Assembly (NCBI GenBank): GCA_963969595.1
Contig: OZ018409.1
Span: 2,172,501 to 2,236,500 of the forward strand
Length of the DNA stretch: 64,000 nucleotides
Direction of reading: 5' to 3'
Source: Neckera pumila
Taxonomy: Eukaryota > Streptophyta > Bryopsida > Hypnales > Neckeraceae
The notes under the pieces were generated by a model. That model was not told where the DNA came from and did not search any database. It saw only the letters and a list, made by a program, of their open reading frames with translations. A program made the translations under genes and the position numbers. Below, piece after piece: positions 48,453 through 57,416 of this stretch. Position 1 is the first letter of the stretch. Each line of letters starts with the position of its first letter.

Positions 48453-49319
48453 TTATCCTCCGGCTCGATCCTCTGTTTCCACTGGTCCACTGTCAGAGGC
48501 AATTTGAAAAATGTCGCCATAAAGAAATGAGTGCGCCTCCCATGCGGCCGGTACCTTGGACCCGCTGTTACTCGCCAAATGGCGCGTCTGTCTAGCATGA
48601 AAATCTGGCAAACTCAAAAGATCCTGAAACCTACTCTTCAAAGAAACCACGTCAGCATGTGTACGTCCCGGGTGTGGAACAACAATCATTGGATTCACCT
48701 TCGGTACAGCCGCATCGGGATTCATTTGCGGGAGGTCCGCCATTGTATCTGCCATAATGCTATCGGCCATTTCCACAGACAGTGGAACATCAGGTGCCTG
48801 AGGCAATGGGATATCTCCCGCTGCATTAGTAATCGGCTCCTTCCCCATTGACTCCCGAGGTTCAGAAGTATAAGCAAGATCATCCGGGATCGAGAGAATT
48901 CCCATTGCACCGACGCACCGCTCCGGCCGCAAAGGTACGTCAGGTGAAGACTTCGCTATGGGGGGCACTATGTCACTGACTGTGTCCTTGGCAGAAGCAG
49001 CTCCTCCCTCTACTGAACATGAAAGAAGAATGGACGCCGCATTTGTCGCTTTTGGGGTCCCCGTCACAGCAACCTCTGCTCTGGACGGAGTAGGAGAGGA
49101 GATGTTGGGGCCCTCATTCCCTGCAGGCTGCTCAGGGGCATGTGTAGGGCTAACCGGAGGATCATGACGAGAGGGGATGATATCTAGCCTACGCTTTGTC
49201 CTCAATTCCTTGCGCTGACCGGACTGGACCAGAACCTGTGCAGAGCTAGAGCCCACCCTCCGCTTGACCGCACCTAACTTCTCCGCTGAACGTCGCGTCA
49301 GTCTCCGTGCGGACTCATC
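48453..49319 (-). CDS. Exon coding a disordered Pro/Ser/Thr-rich region
   Basis: Begins right after an acceptor TTCGCAG and keeps frame with the acidic exon upstream (phase 0). It starts with a basic segment (DESARRLTRRSAEKLGAVKR) and continues as a low-complexity, Pro-rich, Asp/Met-rich chain. The frame closes at TAA 48453-48455, but a neighbouring frame stays open toward the phosphatase-like segment, so a frameshift is likely near 48480-48520. Confidence 0.5.
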   Translation of the reverse strand, partial: DESARRLTRRSAEKLGAVKRRVGSSSAQVLVQSGQRKELRTKRRLDIIPSRHDPPVSPTHAPEQPAGNEGPNISSPTPSRAEVAVTGTPKATNAASILLSCSVEGGAASAKDTVSDIVPPIAKSSPDVPLRPERCVGAMGILSIPDDLAYTSEPRESMGKEPITNAAGDIPLPQAPDVPLSVEMADSIMADTMADLPQMNPDAAVPKVNPMIVVPHPGRTHADVVSLKSRFQDLLSLPDFHARQTRHLASNSGSKVPAAWEAHSFLYGDIFQIASDSGPVETEDRAGG

Positions 49320-49416
49320 CTGCGAATAGAACACGTAGGATTTCCTCAGCAGATGATTATGCACAATGAGGAACTGGCAGCGGGAAATATCCCGATGATT
49401 AGATACAATGACTGAC
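49320..49416 (-). other. 97-bp intron containing a palindrome
   Basis: Minus-strand donor AAAG|GTCAGT and acceptor TTCTATTCGCAG|GATG flank a segment whose removal joins two open frames in phase 0. The palindrome CAGCGGGAAATATCCCGATG sits inside it at 49378-49397. Confidence 0.7.
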
Positions 49417-50061
49417 CTTTCTGCCTGTACCAGTTTCCTTGTCATGCTCCAAGTCCTCTGAGGCGTGTGGGGTACTTGCGGTGTTCAGAGGAGTAGGAGA
49501 TTCATGTTCTCCCTTGTTATAATCACTCTCTGTGCGGGAGGTACTGTCTTCCTTGTCCGAGGCGTTTTCCTGACGTCCCACGTCCGTTCCTAAGGGCTGG
49601 TGATCTGGTGAATCGTCATCCACTCCCAGATGAGAGGAGTCACCCTCCCCTGCGGCGGTGTTGACTTTGTCTCCGTCGTTAGTTTTTGAAGACAGGCGAT
49701 GATCCGACATAACGATGTCCGCATCGTCGCCGACTCCTCCACCCTCTTCTCTTCCCTCCTCACCCTCTCCTTGTCCCTCCTCTTCTTCTTTGTCGCCCTC
49801 TCCTCCTCCTTCCTCTTCTTCTTCGTCGCCGTCTCCCCCACCCTCCTCTCCTCCACCCAACTCTCTTCCACCCTCCTTTGCTCCACCCTCCTGTACAGCA
49901 TTGTCTCCGTCTTCCCCACTCTCCTGTTCTTCTTCGTCCTTATCCTCCTCACAAAGAAATTCTTCATTATGCAACTGCTCCCAAAGCTGCCGGACGACCA
50001 AAATTGGCTTGGACTTTGATTCGGAGTCATAAACGACTTCGATAACCTTATTCCAGGAGGC
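49417..50061 (-). CDS. Exon coding an acidic Glu/Gly-rich linker
   Basis: Opens with SWNKVIEVVYDSESKSKPIL and VVRQLWEQLHNEEF, then a run of Glu/Gly/Asp (about 49710-49970, GA-rich on the coding strand), then a Ser/Asp/Thr-rich tail ending GTGRK at the donor. No stop in the frame. The first 30 residues could be the end of the preceding domain; the rest is a flexible acidic linker of the kind seen in chromatin-associated proteins. Confidence 0.5.
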
Positions 50062-50149
50062 CTGACAACATTGTAGAAGCAAATGTCAATGCACTGGAAA
50101 TTGATTGAGTTACGAAAAATAATGGGAATGAAAATGAATTAGGCCTTAC
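50062..50149 (-). other. 88-bp intron
   Basis: Minus-strand donor GGACTG|GTAAGG and acceptor TGTTGTCAG|GCC. Removal joins FTSLGL to ASWNKVIEVV in phase 0. This intron lacks a full palindrome. Confidence 0.75.
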
Positions 50150-51166
50150 CAGTCCAAGAGAAGTAAAGTCCGGACCGCCATTCACGTTCACAATGACCAT
50201 ATTGTCGGTGATGTGGTTATGGAAAATTTCCACCGCCGCGGCAATTGAGAACCAAGGCATATTCGACCGCCTGTACAAAGTGTCCTTTTCGGCCAACTTT
50301 CTCGAGAAATAGACGGCAGACATCTCGATAGCTCTCGGAAAGAAATTGTAGAAGCTGCTCGTCGGACCGTGGACCTCGTCGTAGGCAAAGAGGAAGACCA
50401 AGTACACGGCGTAATGAGATCCTGTAACTGGAGGGGGGAAGTCATCCGCTTTGTCCGGAATGTAATGTATTACATGCCAATCCCAGAGCCAAACTTTCAT
50501 GTCCTACCGCCGCCTCTCCAAGTGTGCGAGAATTGCGTGAAATCCATCACCATCCGTTATAAGTACTGCTGGTGAACGGGCTCTCACAAGGCGTCGGTCG
50601 GTATCCTTGTACTCCAAGGCATCGAATACGCGGTTCAGATTCTGGTTCTCCAGGAACTTTGCCCGAGCGCCACAGCTGGTCATTTCGAAGAGAAACCAGA
50701 AGTACATGTGGGTCTTTGCTTCACCTCGCCATGCCTTTACGGAAGCTTCTGCCAAAATCTCACTGATGTCCCAGCATTTCTCGTCCATGACCTTGCACAG
50801 GTAAGACTTTCCGAAGTCCTCGGCAGCATATTCCTTGATCTCCTCTGTATGGGCATTCATGAAGGTCTCCCACATCTTCTTCACCGCCTCTGGACAGTTG
50901 CTTGGATCGTGTGTTTTGTTCAGGGCCTTCGTACGACCTTCCAGCCAGTCCTTGCCCAGCTCCGTGGCCATGCTCTTATCCATCCACCACTCGACTTGCT
51001 CCCGGGTGATCTTCTTCTCGGCCGCAAACTGATCCCATTATGCTGCCAAGTAAGGAGAGTACTCTGGCTTCTTGCTCTAAAGCGGAAACTACTTGTAGTG
51101 GCACATGAGCTCGTTCTTCATGGCCTTCACCTTCTTCTTCAGACCTGCTACCAACTCGGGGAGGGC
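50150..51166 (-). pseudogene. Possible rearranged methyltransferase-like region, broken
   Basis: One frame runs the whole length with four stops: TAG 51089-51091, TAG 51077-51079, TAA 51038-51040 and TAG 50504-50506. It encodes a helical charged part (LKKKVKAMKNEL, WWMDKSMATELGKDWLEGR), then AVLITDGDGFHAILAHLE, WLWDWHVIHYIPD, SHYAVYLVFLF, and MVIVNVNGGPDFTSLGL before the intron, with ASWNKVIEVVYDSES after it. The last two pieces look like a glycine-rich SAM-binding loop followed by the next beta-strand, and DGDGF may stand where a beta-class DNA methyltransferase has its catalytic motif. This is an inference from pattern only; the region may be something else. Confidence 0.4.
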
Positions 51167-51707
51167 ACTTGGTTCTACTACTACAAACCACGTGCAAACA
51201 AGTGGTTTATAATAAACTATAATTTCAACCTAAAATTTTGAGCATTATTTGGTAATGACTATAGGTTTCTATTGCCAAAATTTCCAACTCAAATGAAATA
51301 TGGAATGATTTTTAGAAGAGGTTGAAAATGAACCTAAAATGGCATATTTTTCAACTCAAATATTTATAGAGAACACATTTAGATGACCGTTGCATCAATA
51401 TTCAACTCAAAATGAGCTTTCAATAGAGAGTTATTTTTAGGAATTTATTGTTCATTTTTAGCCAATTTTTTAGGATATAATATAGGGGTGTGAAAGTTAT
51501 TTTTCAGTTCTGTAGTGTATCTATTTACTTCAAAAATTTGTAACTAATTTTCATTAGCAAATAAAAATATCAATAATTCAGAACATAAACTTTCAAATTA
51601 GGAAAATATATTCATATTTTTTTTGTTTTCATTTATTTAAATTTTAGGATGTAATATAGAGGGTACAAAGTTTCGGTTGCACGTAGTTTGGAGTAGATAC
51701 ACTAAGT
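51167..51707. mobile_element. 541-bp inverted-terminal element inserted in an exon
   Basis: The left end reads ACTTGGTTCTACTACTACAA(ACCACGTGCAAAC) and the reverse complement of the right end ACTTAGTGTATCTACTCCAA(ACTACGTGCAACC). It is flanked by GC at 51165-51166 and 51708-51709 (TGC is also possible on one reading). Interior is AT-rich, unlike the GC-balanced coding sequence on either side. Removing it with one GC copy keeps the two flanking coding frames in phase. Confidence 0.8.
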
Positions 51708-52069
51708 GCACCCCCCGTGGCTACCACAGCCACTGGAATGACCGGCATTCCCTCAATATCAAGGTTCAGAGCCATTTTCTTCATGCAGACGACTCCCTGC
51801 TCCACCTGGCTGGCCAAGTAGTTCAAGTCCTCATCTCGCAGTCCCCACAATGGCTTGAAGTCGGTGTATGCCAGCGGCTTACGACTACGCTTCAATTTTG
51901 GTCCGTTACCGTCTGGAAGCAATCTGCCCAGAAAGTCCTTGTCAATCTTAATCCACCACTTGAAGTCTTCTTCCTTCTCTATGAAGAATAGCGGGATTTT
52001 TAAATCCGGGTTGTCAAGATTTTTGAACCCAGTAAAGATTGAGGACATCACAGAATAGAATCCTTGCAC
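51708..52069 (-). pseudogene. Coding segment between ParB-like domain and inserted element
   Basis: Open frame on the minus strand reading GFYSVMSSIFTGFKNLDNPD, then LFFIEKEEDFKWWIKIDKDF, DFKPLWGLRDEDLNYLASQV and MPVIPVAVVATGG at the insertion point. It begins after the palindrome-bearing intron. It is a helical, charged sequence, probably the part between the ParB-like and methyltransferase-like domains. No family recognised. Confidence 0.5.
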
Positions 52070-52393
52070 ATGAACTTCGACAATACAAGTTATATTAGGG
52101 ATTCATGGAAAATCATCAGACAATGAAAGTACTTGTCATCGAGAAAAATCTCGTTGCTGGTCTGATTCCGGGCCATGCTCTGGACAACGAGATAATTCCC
52201 GCTGAAAGCCGGCGACAAATGAGTGCATTTCCATAACATTGTGATCTCTCACGCCTAGTAGGAAGACTACTGTGAGCCTGTCGACAGCAGGATATCTCTC
52301 CATGTCAACAGTCATCAGGATATCTCCCGTTGATTTCCAGGGAAAAAAGACGATGTACAAACATAACTTGGATGTTCGTTGAGTAAAACTTAC
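52070..52393 (-). other. Probable intron carrying four palindromes
   Basis: Strong minus-strand donor CCTT|GTAAGT at 52393; an acceptor in TGTCGAAG or GTGCAAG just before the next coding frame (exact site unresolved because of nearby frameshifts). Palindromes at 52137-52156, 52185-52204, 52285-52304 and 52313-52332 (CATCAGGATATCTCCCGTTG). The ORF across it (52136-52360 minus) is composed largely of the repeats and is not taken as coding. Confidence 0.6.
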
Positions 52394-53778
52394 AAGGTAC
52401 GCTGCTGAGTGCGCTCATCCTCCGTATGACGGGTGAGGGGACCCCATGTCTTTCCACTTTACACGAGTGTGCGCAAGTTGCTGTGCAAATCTCTGTTCCT
52501 TCTGCTCACCAGCGAGGTTCTGGTTCAGAGCTCTCGAAAGGTGAACGATATCATTCTTCTTTGTTTTGCACGACGCCCATATGAAACGATGTTGAACGTT
52601 GAAGCTTCGGCCTTATCCGCCTCTGAGATATGTTTATTCTCGATCAACTCCTTGTGCGCTGCAACAGTGTGCTGACCACCAATAATGTAGTAGTGCGACT
52701 TCGTGGTCATACTTTCCTTCTTCGGACAGGTATCCCAGATTTCTACTAGATTATTTGGCCCGTATGGTCCTCTCTTCAAGGGCAAGATGGTTATATATCG
52801 GTTCTTCGAGTGAAAGTCGTTGTCCACGAGAACCTTATTCTTAATTCCTTTGAGCCGCTTCTGGTCAATAGCTTTGTATACGAGATCCCCGGCTTTAGCC
52901 TTGTGGAGGAATTTGTAGTGCACCCAAAGAAATTCCCCTTTCGCATTGGCTAGTGGCTTTTTATCCCATTTGTACATTGGTGTGAAAACTTGCTTGTACA
53001 ACTTGTTTATCTCCTTAATTTCACTGGGCTACAACTTGCTCACCTCAGCCTCTATCATGTTCACTGCCTGCGCAATTGTTAGAGGGGCGGCCTTCTTTTT
53101 CTTCTTACCCCTGCCCTTCTCCTATGCTTCCTCCACAATGTCATCTCCTGGTCCATCCGCTATGGCTTTCCTCTTCCTCTGCTTCTTTGGGGCTGAAGGC
53201 GTTGATTCCGGAGCAGTGGCTGATACTATGGCTATATTCGACTCGCCACGGCTGTCGTCTATAACGACCCACTCGTTGGACATCTCCGCTGGTGTCCAGG
53301 AATGCGATCCGTCTGGCTTGTCTAGGAACCCCTTTATTGTCATTGTCTCGCACATTTGGGGATCCATTGTGGCATAGTCGAGGATGAGGCCGTATGTTCT
53401 TGCTTCCTACTTCTTAGGAACCAGCTCTCGGACAATGACGAGGACAACAGAGTTATCAAGCCCTTGAAGCTCGAGGACGTCTATGCCTGTCGTCATGTGA
53501 GCCTTGCCTTCAAACGAGAGCTTAGGGCATATGATCGCAGCACCTCCGGCCTGGTCCATCCACTCAAGGCCCCACGCTGTAACTTTCCGGTAGCATCAAA
53601 ACACAACTCTTGGATTGCTCTCGCCGATGTACTGGAACGTGTGCACCACTGAGTCGATAAACTTGTATAGCCTGATGGGTGACAAGTCTGCAGGCAGTTT
53701 GTTTGATGTATTTTCTCTGCGCAATGCCATGCATGATTGTTGGACATCCACCTCATGTCCAGTCCTTTGAGTTTTCAT
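52394..53778 (-). pseudogene. ParB/sulfiredoxin-like domain protein, broken
   Basis: One minus-strand frame runs from about 53778 to 52525 with four stops (TGA 53596-53598, TAG 53407-53409, TAG 53122-53124, TAG 53029-53031), then shifts frame near 52525 and continues (ALNQNLAGEQKEQRFAQQLA) to the donor at 52393. The core reads HYYIIGGQHTVAAHKELIEN, the phosphate/nucleotide-contacting loop of ParB/Srx-fold proteins (G-x-H-R/T-x-x-A-A), preceded by KAIDQKRLKGIKNKVLVDN and ITILPLKRG. A Lys-rich nuclear-localisation-like patch (KGRGKKKKKAAPL) lies upstream. ParB-fold proteins bind DNA or hydrolyse CTP or act as nucleases; which applies here cannot be told. The ATG at 53776-53778 overlaps a palindrome and a better start may be a splice acceptor (CTCAAAG) just inside. 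Confidence 0.65.
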
Positions 53779-54464
53779 CGGGATTATTCCCGTTGATCGC
53801 CCGTGCCCTCTTACTCTACATTGTTCCTTACATTCAACCGTCTACCATATTCAACGGGAGTTATCCCAATGAGTATGTTCAGTAGGTGCCGGCATAAACA
53901 ACACCTTGCGTATTATAATGTGTCCACCTCTGCAATTGCACTGATCATTACTTTTGCTTGAAATCATCGGGAGATCTCCCGTTGATTTCTTGTTTTACCG
54001 GACCGTCCTCGATTCCCTGTGCATACGACTCTGTCAACATTATTCACACCGTCCTTCCCGTGTTTTCTTAGCACTTCAGTCTTGTTTGGACAAGAGCATT
54101 GGGAGAAATCCCAATGATCTTCTCTTCACGTAATTTTTGTTCTGACTCGTCAGACATCGTGATTTATCCCGTTGCGATTTACATGTGCTGTTTACGATTT
54201 GCATGAGGAAGCGATTTCATCTTTTGAATGCAGCGTCAGCATCTCGATCGTAACTCAATGTTTTTCTCATTATTATCGGAAGATCTCCCGCTGATTTTCT
54301 GTTCGTTGTTTTGTTTTCTATTCAACCAGTTTCTGCTTTGTTTCATTCCAGTCTACTTTGTCGTACTCTGTGTACTGCAAATCTATCGAGAAATCTCCCG
54401 ACAGACATCTCATAAAGCACTAATTTAGTTGTACTTTAGTTCTTCATCGGGAGATATCCCGATG
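53776..54464. repeat. Array of eight 20-bp palindromes
   Basis: Units at 53776-53795, 53852-53871, 53965-53984 (CATCGGGAGATCTCCCGTTG), 54097-54116 (CATTGGGAGAAATCCCAATG), 54155-54174, 54274-54293, 54384-54403 and 54445-54464 (CATCGGGAGATATCCCGATG, near-perfect). Start-to-start spacing is 58-132 bp and irregular. Sequence between units is unrelated. The array lies between the exon-like segment 54654-54777 and the ParB-like coding frame, so it could be a single large intron or an upstream region. Confidence 0.9.
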
Positions 54465-54653
54465 AAATTAGGACTCAAAGTCTGCACCAGCAAGTGTCTC
54501 CGGTGTTCCCACCAAATACATTGTTCGGTTCTGAGCGGTTATAGGGCAATATGAAATTTCTACGTGCAATCTGGACGACACTGCTTACCATACTCAATTA
54601 CTATCTATCACAAACAACCACAAAAACCCTGATCAAGAGGAATGCAATCTTAC

Positions 54654-54777
54654 GGGTCATTCCAGAATGCTGGGGTTACTTTGACTGCCGATGATGTGGC
54701 CAGGATGGTCTGCTCGTGCCGTCTACGCCCACGATACGCTGCTACTCCTAGACAATGTGTCCCTGCCTCAGAAATTC
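54654..54777 (-). other. Candidate upstream exon of the ParB-like gene
   Basis: Acceptor TGTGCAG at its 5' side and donor CCC|GTAAGA at its 3' side on the minus strand enclose 124 bp with one open frame (ISEAGTHCLGVAAYRGRRRH then EQTILATSSAVKVTPAFWND). GC content matches the other exons of the block. No family recognised. Confidence 0.45.
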
Positions 54778-56474
54778 CTGCACAGTTCAAACTGTTTTTC
54801 TAATACACGTTCAGTATTATTCTCCACATACAGTTTACCGCTACTTCAGACTATGATATTCTAACAAAGTAAAGACCGAAAGAACACCAACTTCCTCAGT
54901 TGAAAATCAGTAATAAACACAGCGCAAAAATTCTGCCAGGCAGTGTAGCTTCAAGCGCACGAAGGATCACAAAGTCTAGAACATGAAGAAATGAAGACAA
55001 ATATCACATATGTTACGTAAGGGCGAGCAACAGCAGTGACGACTGGGCTACCTACATGTTTTTAGATACTCTACCACCGTCCTTACTTCCTAAAATCAAT
55101 GAATTTACACCTCCACTACAATGTGATTGACGAACCATTGCCACAATGTACGGCCAAGGAAAGAGCCCTGAAATTACAGATAATTGAGCTCTGTAATATA
55201 TGGCAAATAAGTAATACCGGTAATACAGTCCCAAACAATACTACCCATGAGTTTCCAAACAGTAATCCTGAACTAGACAGAGCTGTGAGGGAATATTGTG
55301 TGAGAAGCTCGGGTGTATGATTGGGCAGATGAACATAAAATGTCTAAGTGACGAGTTTGTTCCTGGTGTCTGTTAACAGCAAAAAACTGAAAATGAGACC
55401 TGCATCTTCACACTGGAGCACATTTCAAATCCTAAGTGAAACTTAGGAATTCCGTTCCTCAAAAACACAGCGCAATTGACACCACAATGACCACATTGTT
55501 TTCGTGAGAGTCTGTTGGCGAGTGAGAACAAACGGCTAAAACTTGGAAACTTGGAGATGACAGTACCAGCCAACGCAAAACATGGACAAGAGTAACGTGT
55601 GTTTGTAGCATCGACCGCGTGGGCGAACTAAATCCCGATGCCTCCCTCGAAGCCAGCGAACGCAACTCTCACGCAACTCTCACGCAACTCTCACGCAACT
55701 CTCGCCGCAACTCTCACGGAAATCCCAGATGCCTTTGTCGAAGCCACCAAACCGCGCGGAACTCTCGAACTTGACGGCGGCAACGGAACTCTTGACGGAA
55801 CTGTCGCGACGGAACTCGCGCAATTCTTGGAATTCAAGAGAAAATGAAAACGATTTCCAGCGGGCCGCTCAGAATTTGAAAGCAACGGGAGAAAACTAGG
55901 GCTTACGAACGGAGAGCATGGGGAGGAGGACGCTGAGGAGTGAGCAACGGGACGAAGAACCTGAGCAACGGGAGAGGCACGTTAGGGAGCTCGGGGAACT
56001 AGGCCATCATGGCGCGCCGCCCAATGCTATGACTGCTCTGACAGGCAGGGGGCGACTTGACCACCAGCGAGATAGGGTCATGATGAATTCGATCCCCACT
56101 TACTATGCAATGAGTGGTAAAACACTGAAATTACTACGAGGGGGGGTAAGTTACCCTCAAATAAGCAGGGGGGCGAGTCATCAAGTTTTCCACACCCCTT
56201 AATCCCTAAATGTCTAAGGCACTTAATTTGGGTGTCCACAATATTCAAGAGTTTAATTAAAATCTAGCAACCCTGCTGCTTTTAGTAGTTTGTATTTTTG
56301 GAATACTCTTTTCTGAAGTCTACTTTTAGCATCCCAAACCGCTGGGTAAAAAATGCATATTTTTAATTTTCCAACTTGAGATTTTGTGCAAGGGTGAACA
56401 TTGCAAATTACAAATGAAAATTAATTGTTTTTCTCTTCAAATTTTTTTCCAAATTAGTAGCTCAAATATTCAAC
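54778..56474. other. 5' flank of the gene block
   Basis: No clear exon. 55620-56100 is GC-rich. A tandem run of CGCAACTCTCA (11 bp, four copies) lies at 55661-55704. Half-palindromes CAACGGGA occur at 55883-55890, 55945-55952 and 55966-55973, and TCCCGATG at 55633-55640. AT-rich host DNA begins near 56200. Confidence 0.45.
55661..55704. repeat. 11-bp tandem repeat
   Basis: CGCAACTCTCA repeated four times, with a degenerate fifth (CGCAACTCTCG) and a separate CGCAACTCTCA shortly after. Confidence 0.9.
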
Positions 56475-57416
56475 TTAACCCCTGAAGGACGAAGGTGATT
56501 TTCCTATCAAAACACTCTCAAAACTGTCATCTCTATTGCAAAGAGAAAAAAACTTCAAAAATTGTTTTCTTTTCCATATCCAACCGTAATGTCTTATATT
56601 TAACTAGTATATGAATATGTGGAAGAAATTTCAGAAACTCAGACCATGTAGATTGTAAGATATAGGCCTTTAAAGTGAAAAAAACAAGTTTTCTGGCACC
56701 TTGCTTGACTAGATTTTTTGGCTTTGAATCTCTCTAGTTCAAATTTTTTACAGTAATGATTTTCATTTTCTACTAATTTATGTTATAATAAGTAGTTGAG
56801 TTGAGAATCTACAAAAAAAATGTAGGAAAAGAAGCACTTAATTTTCACTCATTAAAAATTTGTTAAGTAGAAGTGGATTTAAGATGGAAGAATAAACTAA
56901 ATTGTTAATAACTTTTACATAGAATTGGATTACAATAATTCCAACAGTGACATTGTTCTAGCAAAAAAATCTAACCTTGTATAACAATTTTCTTTGAAAA
57001 ATTCTAAAAATTGCATTCAAAAATGAATTCTACGAGGGGTTTTTTCAAGAGGATGCTTACATTGCCCAAAAACCTAACATTGTCCATAACTTTCTCATCA
57101 TTAGTCCAAATTGAATGAAACAAAGCTTTCCAAATAGACAAAAATATAATCTTTGAGAGAAAAAAATTTCAAAAAATTATTTTGACTTTCTGTGATTTTT
57201 TTGGTGTTCCCCGCCAAACTCCATTTTCACTTATTGTGCCATAACTTTAAATTTGCTCCCGGGCATCAATTAAAATAAAAATTACATATCCACAAAGCTC
57301 TTGCAAAGATACAGAACCTCCAAAAATTCCAAGAAATTTGACTTCATATTGAGAGCATAGGTACCTGCCCGGACCATTTTGTCCCCCGAGGGGACAAGCA
57401 GTCCTTTAGGAGTTAA
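56475..57416 (+). mobile_element. Family A element (0.94 kb)
   Basis: Left end TTAACCCCTGAAGGACGAAG; reverse complement of the right end TTAACTCCTAAAGGACTGCT. Non-coding. The following stretch to about 57720 ends with a similar TAGAGGTTAA and shares internal blocks with it, so a second diverged copy probably follows. Confidence 0.7.

Larger units (their letters stand above)
45629..49254. repeat. Right arm of the long inverted repeat (partner 1-3626)
   Basis: Reverse complement of 1-3626, identical in all parts compared. To the left, at 45628, similarity stops abruptly. To the right, the arm must continue past 49254 for an unknown distance because the left copy is cut by the window start. Confidence 0.95.

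Noticed and set aside
1..49254. Single 50-kb transposon with 3.6-kb terminal inverted repeats
   Set aside because: The spacer holds intact ordinary host genes (SDR, expansin) and host-type AT-rich DNA, and the block continues outward from the right arm rather than ending there. Two copies or a duplication/assembly event fits better.
49590..50032. Several long ORFs in alternative frames on both strands
   Set aside because: They are by-products of the GA/TC-rich low-complexity tract; only the Glu/Gly frame joins to neighbouring exons in phase.
52136..52360. Minus-strand ORF of 74 aa
   Set aside because: It spans the four palindromes and follows a strong splice donor, so it is better read as intron sequence.
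47627..53778. Alternative genetic code with TAG read as glutamine
   Set aside because: TAA, TGA and frameshifts also occur and one TAG replaces a probable Trp, so ordinary decay with C-to-T bias is enough.
53776..54464. CRISPR-like array
   Set aside because: Units are degenerate palindromes with irregular 58-132-bp spacing, the repeat is only 20 bp and varies at most positions, and the context is a spliced eukaryotic gene block with no cas genes.
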